Origin: Lawsonibacter faecis
GTDB taxonomy: Bacteria; Bacillota; Clostridia; Oscillospirales; Oscillospiraceae
Direction: 5' to 3'
DNA length: 64,000 nt
Assembly: GCF_014287675.1 (NCBI RefSeq)
Contig: NZ_JACOPQ010000002.1
Span: 1 to 64,000, forward strand
Positions 1 through 8,627 of this stretch are shown here, piece after piece. Numbering within the stretch: the stretch's first letter is position 1; the number at the start of each line of letters is the position of its first letter. The notes beneath the pieces were generated by a model. It saw only the letters and a list, made by a program, of their open reading frames with translations. It had not been told where the DNA came from and did not search any database. A program made the translations under genes and the position numbers.

Positions 1-199
1 CGAGTGTATTTACAGGCATAAGCCGGACACCTTTGAAGAGGCCAACCATGCGATTGCCGAGTTTATTCACTTTTATAACTATGAGCGTATCCAAATAAAA
101 ACGGGAGAGGCGCCGCTTGTGCGCCACCTCTCCTCATAATCTGCTTTGCCTACTCACGGGCCGCTTTTTTGTGCTGTCTGAATAACTTGGGGCTGTTCA
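1..199 (+). mobile_element. Right end of an IS3-family insertion sequence
   Basis: The segment holds the C-terminal part of a DDE transposase followed by a terminal sequence ending near position 199. The stretch at about 176-199 (GTCTGAATAACTTGGGGCTG then TTCA) looks like a right inverted repeat of the IS3/IS150 type. The left end lies outside the window, so neither element length nor target duplication can be seen. The element ends about 20 bases from the stop codon of the radical SAM gene. Confidence 0.65.
2..139 (+). CDS. IS3-family transposase, C-terminal fragment (cut by window edge)
   Basis: Only the last 45 residues are visible, ending in a TAA at 137-139. They include a helix followed by FYNYERIQIKTGEAP, which matches the end of the rve integrase core of IS3-family OrfB proteins (usual form YNxxRxQxxLxxxxP). 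The catalytic DDE residues lie upstream of the window. Whether the full gene is intact cannot be judged. Confidence 0.75.
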   Translation, partial: ECIYRHKPDTFEEANHAIAEFIHFYNYERIQIKTGEAPLVRHLSS

Positions 200-218
200 T
201 TTGCCCAGGCGCTTTTCT

Positions 219-1595
219 CTAAGTCTGTTCTCCGGGGCGGCATCCGCCGCAGCCCCCGCAGCCCGGGTGGCTTTCGTCCCAGAGCTTCCCCGCCGTCACC
301 GCCCATTTCTCCGCCTTTTCCGTGCACTTGGCAGACAGGTCGTGGACGTCCTCCGGGTGCTCCAAATCGGTGGAGCGGGCCCCGGACTCATCCACCACCC
401 TGCTCAGCGCACCGGGATTGTCCAGCAGCGGGCAGGGCCGCAGGTGGTTGCCGTTGAAGGGCTGGCCCCTGTGGTAGCCCATGAACAGCGGACGCTGATA
501 GGCCTCCAGCAGGGTGTAATCCCTGATATTGGAGTCGGAGTAGTGAATGAAGGCGCAGGGCTCAATGTCGCCGCCGGCGTTGATGTGCAGATAGTGGCGG
601 CCGCCGGCGATGCAGCCCTCCACGTACTCGCCGTCGTTCCAGAAGTCCAGGGTGAAGAGGGGTTTGGTCCTGCGCAGCTCCCGGACCCGGCGATACATGA
701 ACTCGCGCTGCTCGGCGGTGGCCATGAGCTCGGGCACCGCGTCCACGCCCACGGGCATATAGGTGAAGAACCAGCAGAACTTGGCGCCCCACGCGATCAT
801 CTGATCGTAGTAGGCCTCGCTGCCGATGATGTCCACATTCTTGCTGGTGTAGCAGCAGGAGATGCCGAAGGGCAGCTTCTTCCGCTTGAGAATCTCCATC
901 GCCCTGACCACGGCGGCGAAGGTGCCCCGGCCCCGCCGGAAGTCGGTAGCCTCCTCAAAGCCCTCCACGCTGATGGCGGGGATGAAGTTCTTCACCCGAA
1001 GCATCTCCTCGGCAAAGGCCTCGTCAATGAGGGTGGCGTTGGTGAAGGCCAGAAATTCGCAGTCCGGGTGCATCTCACAGAGCTTGATGATGTCCTTTTT
1101 GCGCACCAGCGGCTCACCGCCGGAGTAGATGTACATATAGGTGCCCAGCTCCTTGCCCTGGCGGATAATGGAGTCCAGGGTCTCCGGGCTCATGTTCAGC
1201 TTGTCGCCGTACTCGGCCGCCCAGCAGCCGGTGCAGTGGAGGTTGCAGGCGCTGGTGGGGTCCATCAGAATGGCCCAGGGTACGTTGCAGCCGTGCTCCT
1301 CGGCGGTCTTAACCTGCCGGGGATAACCGATAATGCTGGCGTTGATGATAAAGTTTTCAAAGAAGGTTCTGCGCACGCCGTCGTCGATGTCGGTCCACAG
1401 GCTGCGGATGAGCTGGTACCAGTTGTTTTTGCTCTCGATGGCCTCGCGGAAGGCCTTCCGCTGTCCCGCAAACTCATCCCCGGCCACCTTGTCCACCAGC
1501 TCCATCAGCTTCGGGATATTGGTGTCCGGGTCCTTGTCCAGGTAGTCATAGGCCTTGTCCAGCCCGTACTTCTTCGCGCGTTCCATCAGTGTCAT
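219..1595 (-). CDS. Radical SAM protein of unknown substrate
   Basis: This 458-residue protein has the radical SAM cluster motif CNLHCTGC at C117, C121 and C124, followed by a YSGGEP motif that binds SAM. An N-terminal helical region of about 100 residues precedes the barrel. A C-terminal cluster CGGCGGC at C446, C449 and C452 could hold an auxiliary metal site. The start is supported by AAAGGAG ten bases upstream of the ATG. It appears to be a single-gene unit: the ligA terminator lies upstream and an IS element downstream. No precursor peptide is visible beside it. The family resembles uncharacterised clostridial radical SAM proteins and loosely HpnH-like enzymes. The substrate is unknown. 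Confidence 0.85.
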   Translation of the reverse strand: MTLMERAKKYGLDKAYDYLDKDPDTNIPKLMELVDKVAGDEFAGQRKAFREAIESKNNWYQLIRSLWTDIDDGVRRTFFENFIINASIIGYPRQVKTAEEHGCNVPWAILMDPTSACNLHCTGCWAAEYGDKLNMSPETLDSIIRQGKELGTYMYIYSGGEPLVRKKDIIKLCEMHPDCEFLAFTNATLIDEAFAEEMLRVKNFIPAISVEGFEEATDFRRGRGTFAAVVRAMEILKRKKLPFGISCCYTSKNVDIIGSEAYYDQMIAWGAKFCWFFTYMPVGVDAVPELMATAEQREFMYRRVRELRRTKPLFTLDFWNDGEYVEGCIAGGRHYLHINAGGDIEPCAFIHYSDSNIRDYTLLEAYQRPLFMGYHRGQPFNGNHLRPCPLLDNPGALSRVVDESGARSTDLEHPEDVHDLSAKCTEKAEKWAVTAGKLWDESHPGCGGCGGCRPGEQT

Positions 1596-1685
1596 AGCGG
1601 ATTCACTCCTTTTGCCGTACTGTCCTGCCGCCGTGGGGGTTATTATCTCTCTGATACCATATTAGCCCCGTGCGGGTAAAATTCC

Positions 1686-1740
1686 ATAGACAAAAGCCGC
1701 GGGCTGTCTGAATTTCAGACAGCCCGCGGCTTTTGTCTAT
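1686..1740 (-). terminator. Perfect 27-bp palindrome, terminator of ligA
   Basis: Two perfectly complementary 27-base arms are separated by a single base, with A-rich and T-rich outer parts on both sides. It begins three bases after the ligA stop codon. Because it is symmetric, it can act on both strands. Confidence 0.85.
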
Positions 1741-1743
1741 TCG

Positions 1744-3726
1744 TCAGGAATTTTGCAGAAGCTGGAGGAATTCCGTCTCGCTGAGTACCGGAATCCCCAG
1801 CTCCTCCGCCTTGCGCAGCTTGGATCCGGCGGCCTCGCCGGCCACCACATAGCTGGTTTTTTTGGACACTGAGCCGGACACCTTGCCGCCCTGGGCCTCA
1901 ATCATGGCCCCGGCCTCGTCCCGGGTGAACTGCTCCAGCGACCCGGTGAGGACAAAGGTCTTCCCCGCCAGGGCGTCGCCCGCAGGGGTCTCCCGGCTCT
2001 CCATATTGACGCCCGCGTCCCTAAGGGACTGGATGAGATGGGCGCTCTGGGGGCTGTGGAGCCACTCCAGAAGGCTTTTGGCGGTGATGCCGCCGATATC
2101 GGGGACGGCGGTAAAATCCTCCTCCCCGGCCGCCAGGAGGGCGTCCATGGAGCCGAACCGGGCGGCGAGAATCTTTCCCGCCTTCTGTCCCACCTGGCGG
2201 ATGCCGAAGGCGAAGAGCAGCCGGGAGAGATCGTTCTCCTTGGATTTCTCAATGGCGGAGAGCAGATTCTCCGCCGACTTCTTCCCCATCCGTTCCAGCC
2301 CGGCCACCGCCTGAGCGTCCAGACGGTAGAGGTCCGCCGGAGTCCTGACCATCCCGGCGTTCACCAGGGCCTCCACCACCGCCGGTCCCAGGCCCTCGAT
2401 ATCCATCGCGTCGCGAGAGGCAAAGTGGGCCAGATGCCGCAGAAGCTGGGCCGGACACTCCGCGCCGGTACAGCGGATGTGGGCCCCGTCCTCATCCCGG
2501 GCTACCGGTGCGCCGCAGACCGGACACTGTCCGGGCAGATGGTAGGGGCGGGTCCCCCCGGGCCGCTTCTCCATGACCACCGCAACAATCTCCGGGATGA
2601 TTTCCCCAGCCTTCTGGACCAGCACCGTGTCGCCGATGCGGATATCCTTTTCGGAGATAAAATCCTGATTGTGCAGGGTGGCGTTGGTGACGGTAGTGCC
2701 TGCAAGGCGCACTGCCTTTACAATCGCCTTGGGCGTCAGTACGCCGGTGCGGCCCACCTGGACCACAATGTCCTCCACCACGCTCTCCTTCTGCTCCGGC
2801 GGATACTTGTAGGCCGCCGCCCAACGGGGAAATTTTGCGGTGCTGCCCAGGGTTTCGCGATCTGACAGGTTATTGAGCTTTACAACCGCGCCGTCAATAT
2901 CGTAGCTGAATTTCTCGCGGGTATCGCCGATTTCGGCGATATAGCGGGCGGCCTCCTCCATCGTGGAGCAGAGGCTTCGCGGAATAACCTTGAAGTGCTG
3001 GCGCTCCAGATACTCCAGGGCCTCCGTATGGGTGGCAAAGGTCTTACCCTCCGCAAGCTGGATATTGAAGACGACGATATCCAGCTTGCGCGCCGCCGCG
3101 ATTTTGGGGTCCAGCTGGCGCATGGAGCCCGCCGCCGCATTGCGGGGGTTGGCGAACAGGGCCTCGCCATTCAGCTCCCGCTCCTCATTGAGCTTCCCGA
3201 AGACCGCCTTGGGCATAAAGACCTCGCCCCGGACAATGAGATGGGGCAGTGCTTCGGGAAGCCGCAGGGGGATGGAGCGGATGGTCTTGAGATTCTCCGT
3301 CACGTCCTCCCCCACCCGGCCGTCGCCCCGGGTGGCGCCCCGGACGAAGACGCCGTCCCGGTACTCCAGCGCCACCGAGAGGCCGTCCACCTTGGGCTCC
3401 ACGTCGAACTCGGCGGGGCCCTCCAGCGCGCCCGTCACCCGGGCGCCGAACTCCTCCAGCTCCTCAATGGAAAACACGTCCTGAAGGCTCTCCAGCGGGA
3501 CCTGGTGGACCACCTCCTGAAAGCCCTCAGCCACCTTGCCGCCCACCCGCTGGGTGGGGGAATCGGAGGTCACCTGGTCCGGGTGGGCCGCCTCCAGCTC
3601 CTCAAGGCGGCGGAGCTTGTGGTCGAAGTCGTAGTCGGACAGGGTGGGGTTATCGAGTACGTAATAGTCATAATTGGCCTGATTCAGCTCACGCCGGAGC
3701 TGCTGTATCTCCAGTATTTCGTCCAT
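1744..3726 (-). CDS. ligA: NAD-dependent DNA ligase LigA
   Basis: This 660-residue protein seals nicks in DNA during replication and repair, using NAD as cofactor. The adenylation domain carries the KVDG motif with the nucleotidyl lysine at K112. An OB-fold follows, then a zinc finger with C401, C404, C419 and C424. A helix-hairpin-helix region leads to a C-terminal BRCT domain at about 585-660. Length and domain order are those of standard bacterial LigA. A GGAGG lies upstream of the chosen ATG. The first 38 bases overlap the 3' end of the VanZ-like gene, so the two are probably translationally coupled. Confidence 0.98.
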   Translation of the reverse strand: MDEILEIQQLRRELNQANYDYYVLDNPTLSDYDFDHKLRRLEELEAAHPDQVTSDSPTQRVGGKVAEGFQEVVHQVPLESLQDVFSIEELEEFGARVTGALEGPAEFDVEPKVDGLSVALEYRDGVFVRGATRGDGRVGEDVTENLKTIRSIPLRLPEALPHLIVRGEVFMPKAVFGKLNEERELNGEALFANPRNAAAGSMRQLDPKIAAARKLDIVVFNIQLAEGKTFATHTEALEYLERQHFKVIPRSLCSTMEEAARYIAEIGDTREKFSYDIDGAVVKLNNLSDRETLGSTAKFPRWAAAYKYPPEQKESVVEDIVVQVGRTGVLTPKAIVKAVRLAGTTVTNATLHNQDFISEKDIRIGDTVLVQKAGEIIPEIVAVVMEKRPGGTRPYHLPGQCPVCGAPVARDEDGAHIRCTGAECPAQLLRHLAHFASRDAMDIEGLGPAVVEALVNAGMVRTPADLYRLDAQAVAGLERMGKKSAENLLSAIEKSKENDLSRLLFAFGIRQVGQKAGKILAARFGSMDALLAAGEEDFTAVPDIGGITAKSLLEWLHSPQSAHLIQSLRDAGVNMESRETPAGDALAGKTFVLTGSLEQFTRDEAGAMIEAQGGKVSGSVSKKTSYVVAGEAAGSKLRKAEELGIPVLSETEFLQLLQNS

Positions 3727-4342
3727 CAGGGACCTCCAATTGCCTGCATTTAAACTTGGCAGCCGCCCGGGGCGCGAGGCGGCGGAGCAGAAGGTAGATC
3801 CAAAAGCCGCACAGCGCGCCGAAGGTGTTTAGTATAATGTCGTTGATGTCGCTGCTCCTGGGCAGAAAAAGCTGGAACACCTCCACGAAGGCGGAGGCGC
3901 AGAAGCCAATCAGCGCCGACTTCCACCAGCGGGGAGCGCTCCACAAAAGAGCAGGAAAGAAGCCCAGGGGGGCAAACATACAGAGATTGCCCAGGAGCAT
4001 AAAAAAGGACCACGAACCCATCTGAAGCAGATCCTGTATAATTGTGATTTGCCAGAAAAAGCCGTGATTCAACCCAAATTGAAACGTGATGGGGTAGCCG
4101 TATAGCAATTGATACCAGAAGCCCGGCGGCGAGAGTGTCAGTGCCGCCAAGCCCATGGTAAAGACCACGAAAAGCAGGAGCGCTCCCTCCCGCAGGCTCC
4201 CGCTGATCAGACCGCGCCTTGTCAGACGCCGCTTGCGCCACGGGATCAGGCAGAAAAAGACGAGAGCGGCGGCAAGGACGCAGGGCAGCATCTGAAAGCC
4301 GTAATCCAGCGCAATTTCGACATACCACAGCAGAGTATCCAT
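3689..4342 (-). CDS. VanZ-like membrane protein
   Basis: This 217-residue protein has about five hydrophobic segments and the VanZ-family pattern: a polar first loop, then a segment resembling SWSFFMLLGNLCMFAPLGFF, then FLPRSSDINDIILNTFGALCG. VanZ relatives confer low-level teicoplanin resistance in some bacteria, but most chromosomal copies have unknown roles. The ATG at 4342 is preferred over an in-frame ATG at 4375 because AAAGGAG lies nine bases before it, and the earlier start has no ribosome binding site. The 3' end overlaps the start of ligA. Confidence 0.85.
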   Translation of the reverse strand: MDTLLWYVEIALDYGFQMLPCVLAAALVFFCLIPWRKRRLTRRGLISGSLREGALLLFVVFTMGLAALTLSPPGFWYQLLYGYPITFQFGLNHGFFWQITIIQDLLQMGSWSFFMLLGNLCMFAPLGFFPALLWSAPRWWKSALIGFCASAFVEVFQLFLPRSSDINDIILNTFGALCGFWIYLLLRRLAPRAAAKFKCRQLEVPDGRNTGDTAAPA

Positions 4343-4431
4343 GGGTGTGGGCTCCTTTATCTCTATGATGCCCATATTTTATCATATTGCGCCGCTGGCT
4401 TTCTAAAAAAGAAATAACGTTTTTCCGCCCA

Positions 4432-5130
4432 TCATCCTGCGGGCGTGAGCTGCAGATATGTCTGCGGCACCTCGCCTACCAGGACGGTCTCCGCCACACA
4501 TACCTGGGTATTCACGGAGGTGTTTACCGTTCCGCCCGGAATCAGAAGGGTGATGTCCACCGTCACGTCCAGCATAACCCGGTGGTAGGTCTGATTGATG
4601 CCGGCGTCTGTGAAGACGTTGGAGAAGGCCGCCTCCGGCGTCCCCAGGGTAAGCACCCGCACGGGCAGGAGCGGCCCCTTGCCCGACAGGGACGAAAAGC
4701 CGGTCAGGTTGCCCAGAGGCACGCCCAGCTCGGGCGTGCCAAGGCTATCAACCTGCGAGACGATATCGTTCATAATATCGGTGCGCAGGCGGTTCATCTC
4801 TGTGGAGTTGCTGGTCAATGCGGTGATGCGCCCGGCGCTGTCCGTCTGGAGTGTGACCATATCGCTGTAGGCGATGGCCTCCTCCGCCAGGGTGTCGGTC
4901 ACAGCCGTGTCCACAATACGGGTCACGGCGTTGCTGACCTGAGTCCTTGCCATCTCGGTCACCGTGGGGCGCACGCTGCCGTCAAAGGCCCGGATGAGCG
5001 CCAGAGCCAGCCCAATCCCCAGAACCGCCGACAGCATAAGCTGCACCGCGCCGCCGCTTAAGCCGCGGCCGTTGCGGGCCCGCCGCCCGGGTCCCCGCAG
5101 CCAAACGCGCCGCATCGGTCTCCGCGTCAT
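4432..5130 (-). CDS. yunB: Sporulation protein YunB
   Basis: This protein of about 232 residues has a basic N-terminus, one membrane segment (LMLSAVLGIGLALALI) and an extracytoplasmic domain. It matches the YunB family, which is expressed under sigma-E in the mother cell of Bacillus and is of unknown biochemical role. Family hallmarks visible are the ARTQVSNAVTRIVD region, the EMNRLRTDI segment and the VPLGNLTG motif. The ATG at 5130 follows a GGGGGTGAG sequence. An alternative ATG at 5145 lacks a ribosome binding site and would add five residues. Confidence 0.9.
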   Translation of the reverse strand: MTRRPMRRVWLRGPGRRARNGRGLSGGAVQLMLSAVLGIGLALALIRAFDGSVRPTVTEMARTQVSNAVTRIVDTAVTDTLAEEAIAYSDMVTLQTDSAGRITALTSNSTEMNRLRTDIMNDIVSQVDSLGTPELGVPLGNLTGFSSLSGKGPLLPVRVLTLGTPEAAFSNVFTDAGINQTYHRVMLDVTVDITLLIPGGTVNTSVNTQVCVAETVLVGEVPQTYLQLTPAG

Positions 5131-5257
5131 CAGACTCACCCCCATCGGTGCAGTCTATGCGCGCTACGGCTCGTTTCACAACCAGGCCGCCCCAAGGAGT
5201 TTTTACGCAGCAGGAAAATTATTTAGAGTCCGTGTTTAAAAGGCACTGGATACACCA

Positions 5258-6508
5258 CTAGAAATTCAGGAGCTCCTCCACCGCCAGCATCACCCCCGCC
5301 TTGCCCGACTCGTAGGTCAGGCCGCCCTGGAGATAGGCGGTGTACGGTTCCCGCATAGGGGCGTCGCAGGAGAGCTCAATGGACGCACCCTGAATGAAAG
5401 CCCCCGCCGCCATAATGACCTGGCAGTCGTAACCGGGCATGTCCCAGGGCTCCGGGGTGACATAGGAGTCCACCGGCGCGCCGAACTGGATGCCCCGGCA
5501 GAACTTTTTCAGCGGCTCGGGGCTTCCGAAGTGGAGCATCTGGATGATGTCGTGCCGCACCGCATCTGAGGCGGGCTCGGTTCGGTATCCCAGCAGCTCC
5601 ATCATCCTCGCCGCGAAGACGGCGGTCTTCACCGCCTGGGCGGTGGTGTGAGGCGCAAGGAAAAGACCCTGGTAGAGGCTGCGGTTGTTTCCCAGAGTGG
5701 AGCCGCATTCCCGGCCGATCCCCGGCGCGGTGAGCCGCATGGCGGCCGCCTCCACCAGATCCCGCCGTCCGGCGATATAGCCGCCGGTGGGGGCCAGTCC
5801 GCCGCCGGGATTTTTTATGAGAGAGCCCACCACCAGATCCGCCCCCGCCTCTGTAGGCTCTCGGGTCTCCACGAACTCGCCGTAGCAGTTGTCCACCAGG
5901 ATGGAGGCGTCCGGGTTGGCCGCGCGAATCAGGGCGCACATCGCCCCGATCTCGTCCACGGAGAGTGAGGAACGGGTGGAGTAGCCCTTGGACCGCTGGA
6001 TCAGAACCGCCTTGACGCCGGGCTCCTTAACGGCAGCGGAGAGCCCTGCCAGATCCGGCTGATTGTCCGCCGTCAGTTCCACCTGGCGGTAGCCCACGCC
6101 GTACTCCTTGAGGGAGCCGGGGCCCTTGTCCACCACGCCGATGACGCCCAGCAGGGTATCGTAGGGCGCGCCCACGGCGGAGACCAGCACGTCGCCGGGC
6201 CGGAGCGCGCCGAAGAGGGCCGCCGTGATGGCGTGGGTGCCGTTGACAAAGCCGATGCGCACCAGCGCGTCCTCTGTGCCGAAAATCTCGGCAAAAATCT
6301 CGTCCAGCTTGTCCCGACCGATATCGTCATAACCGTAGCCGGTGGTCCCGGCAAAGTAGCTCTCAGCCACCCGGTGCTTCTGGAACGCGGCGAGCACCTT
6401 TTGGGTGTTCTCCTCGGCGATGGCGTCGATGCGGTCAAACTGGCTGCGGAGGCCCGCCTGGGCCTCCGCAGCCAGAGCGCGGACGCGCTCACTAATCTGT
6501 AAAGCCAT
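5258..6508 (-). CDS. Methionine gamma-lyase-family PLP enzyme (aluminium-resistance-protein family)
   Basis: The 416-residue protein belongs to the PLP fold-type I family PF06838, often annotated as aluminium resistance protein or methionine gamma-lyase-like. The likely Schiff-base lysine is K232 in SLIKNPGGG. The FVNGTHA segment probably contacts the cofactor phosphate, and ILVDNCYGEF supplies the aspartate that pairs with the pyridine nitrogen. Its true substrate is uncertain. It follows three M42 peptidase genes, so a role in amino-acid breakdown is plausible but inferred. The ribosome binding site before this ATG is weak. Confidence 0.88.
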   Translation of the reverse strand: MALQISERVRALAAEAQAGLRSQFDRIDAIAEENTQKVLAAFQKHRVAESYFAGTTGYGYDDIGRDKLDEIFAEIFGTEDALVRIGFVNGTHAITAALFGALRPGDVLVSAVGAPYDTLLGVIGVVDKGPGSLKEYGVGYRQVELTADNQPDLAGLSAAVKEPGVKAVLIQRSKGYSTRSSLSVDEIGAMCALIRAANPDASILVDNCYGEFVETREPTEAGADLVVGSLIKNPGGGLAPTGGYIAGRRDLVEAAAMRLTAPGIGRECGSTLGNNRSLYQGLFLAPHTTAQAVKTAVFAARMMELLGYRTEPASDAVRHDIIQMLHFGSPEPLKKFCRGIQFGAPVDSYVTPEPWDMPGYDCQVIMAAGAFIQGASIELSCDAPMREPYTAYLQGGLTYESGKAGVMLAVEELLNF

Positions 6509-6597
6509 TTAATCTTACACTCGCTTTTCTCTATGTTTCCGCATGGGAGGTCCTCTGCGCGGCCCCGCCAAGGAAGCCGGCGGGCCGTTATCCATCC

Positions 6598-7593
6598 TTA
6601 CTCCAGCTCCGCCTCAGCAAAGGCGGCCACCAGCCCGGCGCAGGCCTCCACGTCCCGGGCGTCCACCATCTCCACGGGGGAGTGCATATAGCGGCAGGGG
6701 ATGGATACGCCGCCGGTATAGACTCCGGAGCGGGTCAGATGGATGGAACCGGCGTCCGTACCGCCCTGGCGAATAACGTCCATCTGGTAAGGGATTTCCC
6801 TTGCCAGAGCAAGCTCCTCCAGCCGCTTCACCATCTGGGGGTGGCAGATGACCGAGCCGTCCATCACCTTGATGGAGGCGCCGCCGCCCGCCGTGCTGCT
6901 GCCCCGGTGCCGGGGATTCAGCTCGTCGTCGGACCAGGTCACATCCACGGCCACGCCGTAGTCCGGGTCAATGCCGTAGGCCGCCGTCTTGGCGCCCCGC
7001 AGGCCAAGCTCCTCCTGGACGGTGAAAACGAAGTAGAGGTCGTTGTCGCTCTTCCCCAGCATCTCAAGGGCCTTGAGGAGCACCACGCAGGCGATGCGGT
7101 CGTCCATATAGGGCGAGACCAGCCGGTCCCCGGCGGAAAAGGCCGGACCGTCGAAGACGGCGGTATCGCCGATCCGGACCAGTCCCTGGGCCTCCTCCCG
7201 GCTCTTGGCGCCGACGTCGATATAGAGGTCCTCCAGAGTCATGTCCTTGGGCTCCACGCCGCAGTCCAGGGACACCACACCCCGGACCCCGTTCTTGAAA
7301 CGGACCGGGGTGTGAACACAGCTGTTGGGCCGCAGGCCGCCCACCTTGCCGAAGCGGAGAAAGCCCTTCTCATCGATATGGGTGACGATGAAGCCGATAG
7401 AGTCCATATGGGCGGCGAACATCACCTTGGGCCCGCTCCCCTTTTTGCGGACAATCAGGTTGCCCATCACATCCCGCTTAATCTTATCGGCGTAGGGCGC
7501 CGCCAGCTTTTCAATGGCGTCGGCCACGCTGCTCTCGTCTCCGGCGGGGCCGTGGCAGGCGTTGATGGTCTGTAAAGTCTTGAGCGTATCCAT
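6598..7593 (-). CDS. M42 family metallo-aminopeptidase (first of three)
   Basis: This 331-residue cytoplasmic protein has the M42 (glutamyl aminopeptidase/cellulase M) metal ligands: the histidine in AAHMDSIGF, the aspartate in MDDR, the glutamate pair in VQEELGLRGA, the aspartate in AVDVTWSDDE and the C-terminal histidine in YMHSP. These enzymes form dodecameric shells that trim peptides from the N-terminus with two metal ions. Its ATG overlaps the stop of the preceding M42 gene by one base. This indicates translational coupling. Confidence 0.93.
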   Translation of the reverse strand: MDTLKTLQTINACHGPAGDESSVADAIEKLAAPYADKIKRDVMGNLIVRKKGSGPKVMFAAHMDSIGFIVTHIDEKGFLRFGKVGGLRPNSCVHTPVRFKNGVRGVVSLDCGVEPKDMTLEDLYIDVGAKSREEAQGLVRIGDTAVFDGPAFSAGDRLVSPYMDDRIACVVLLKALEMLGKSDNDLYFVFTVQEELGLRGAKTAAYGIDPDYGVAVDVTWSDDELNPRHRGSSTAGGGASIKVMDGSVICHPQMVKRLEELALAREIPYQMDVIRQGGTDAGSIHLTRSGVYTGGVSIPCRYMHSPVEMVDARDVEACAGLVAAFAEAELE

Positions 7594-8627
7594 TATGCTT
7601 CCTCCTCAGCGGCGATTGCCCCGATAAAGAGCCGGGCAAGCCGCAGAATATCGTCGAAATCCTTCTTGCAGGCCACGCTGGACGGCGCGTGGAGATACCG
7701 CACAGCGGCGCTCATGACCACCGTCCGCACGCCCTCCTTTGTCCGCTGGAAGACGGACGCGTCGTTGCCGCCGGCAATATAGTGCTTGGTCTGCCAGGGA
7801 ATATCGTGCTTCTCCGCCAGCTCCCGGGTCAGCTCGAAGAGCTTTCGGTCCGCCACGGAGCCGCCGTCCATAAAGGGCACCACCGGCCCCTTGCCCAGGG
7901 CGCAGACCTGCTTGTGCTCCGCCACCCCCGCCAGGTCGGCGGCGGTGGTGGTCTCCAGCACCAGGGCGATCTCCGGCGTCACGGAGAAGGCCGTGCCGAA
8001 GGCCCCACGGCAGCCCACCTCCTCCTGAACGGTGAAAGCGAAGGTGCAGTCCATGGGCAGGTCCTCTTTTAAAAGCTCCAGCATCACCGCGCAGCCAACC
8101 CGGTCGTCCAGGGCCTTGGCCTTGATGAAGCCGTCGCCGAACTCCGCCACATCGCCTGAGAACGCGGCAAACTCACCCAGGGAGACCTGCTTTTCGGCCT
8201 CCTCCCTGTCTCTGGCACCGATATCGATATAGAGGTCCTCCACTTTGGGGACCTTCTTCTCCTCGTCCTCGCTGACCAGGTGGTAAGCCTTGAGGCCGAT
8301 GACGCCGGGAATTGCTTTCTTGCCGACAAAGACATTCTTGCCAATCAGCACCCGGCGGTCGATACCGCCCACGCAGAAGAATTTCAGGTATCCGTCGTCG
8401 GTGACGTTCTTGACGATGAGGCCCACCTCGTCCATGTGGGCGGCCAGAAGGAGCTTGTTCCCGGTGGAGCGCCTGCCCTTCTTGAAGACGATGAGACTCC
8501 CCATGGCGTCCACCCGCAGCGCGTCGGCGTAGGGCGCGGCCTTTTCTTTTAGATAGGCCCGGACCTCGTCTTCGAAGCTGGATACGCCGCTGAGGGCGCA
8601 CAGCTCCTTGATGGTATCTATCAGCAT
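7593..8627 (-). CDS. M42 family metallo-aminopeptidase (second of three)
   Basis: This 344-residue M42 paralogue has the histidine in AAHMDEVGL, the aspartate in LDDRVGC, the glutamates in VQEEVGCRGA and the final histidine in YLHAP. At the fourth ligand position it reads LVLETTTAAD, a glutamate in place of the usual aspartate, which may change metal or substrate preference. It overlaps the upstream M42 gene by seven bases and the downstream one by one base. The three appear to be one transcriptional unit. Confidence 0.93.
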   Translation of the reverse strand: MLIDTIKELCALSGVSSFEDEVRAYLKEKAAPYADALRVDAMGSLIVFKKGRRSTGNKLLLAAHMDEVGLIVKNVTDDGYLKFFCVGGIDRRVLIGKNVFVGKKAIPGVIGLKAYHLVSEDEEKKVPKVEDLYIDIGARDREEAEKQVSLGEFAAFSGDVAEFGDGFIKAKALDDRVGCAVMLELLKEDLPMDCTFAFTVQEEVGCRGAFGTAFSVTPEIALVLETTTAADLAGVAEHKQVCALGKGPVVPFMDGGSVADRKLFELTRELAEKHDIPWQTKHYIAGGNDASVFQRTKEGVRTVVMSAAVRYLHAPSSVACKKDFDDILRLARLFIGAIAAEEEA

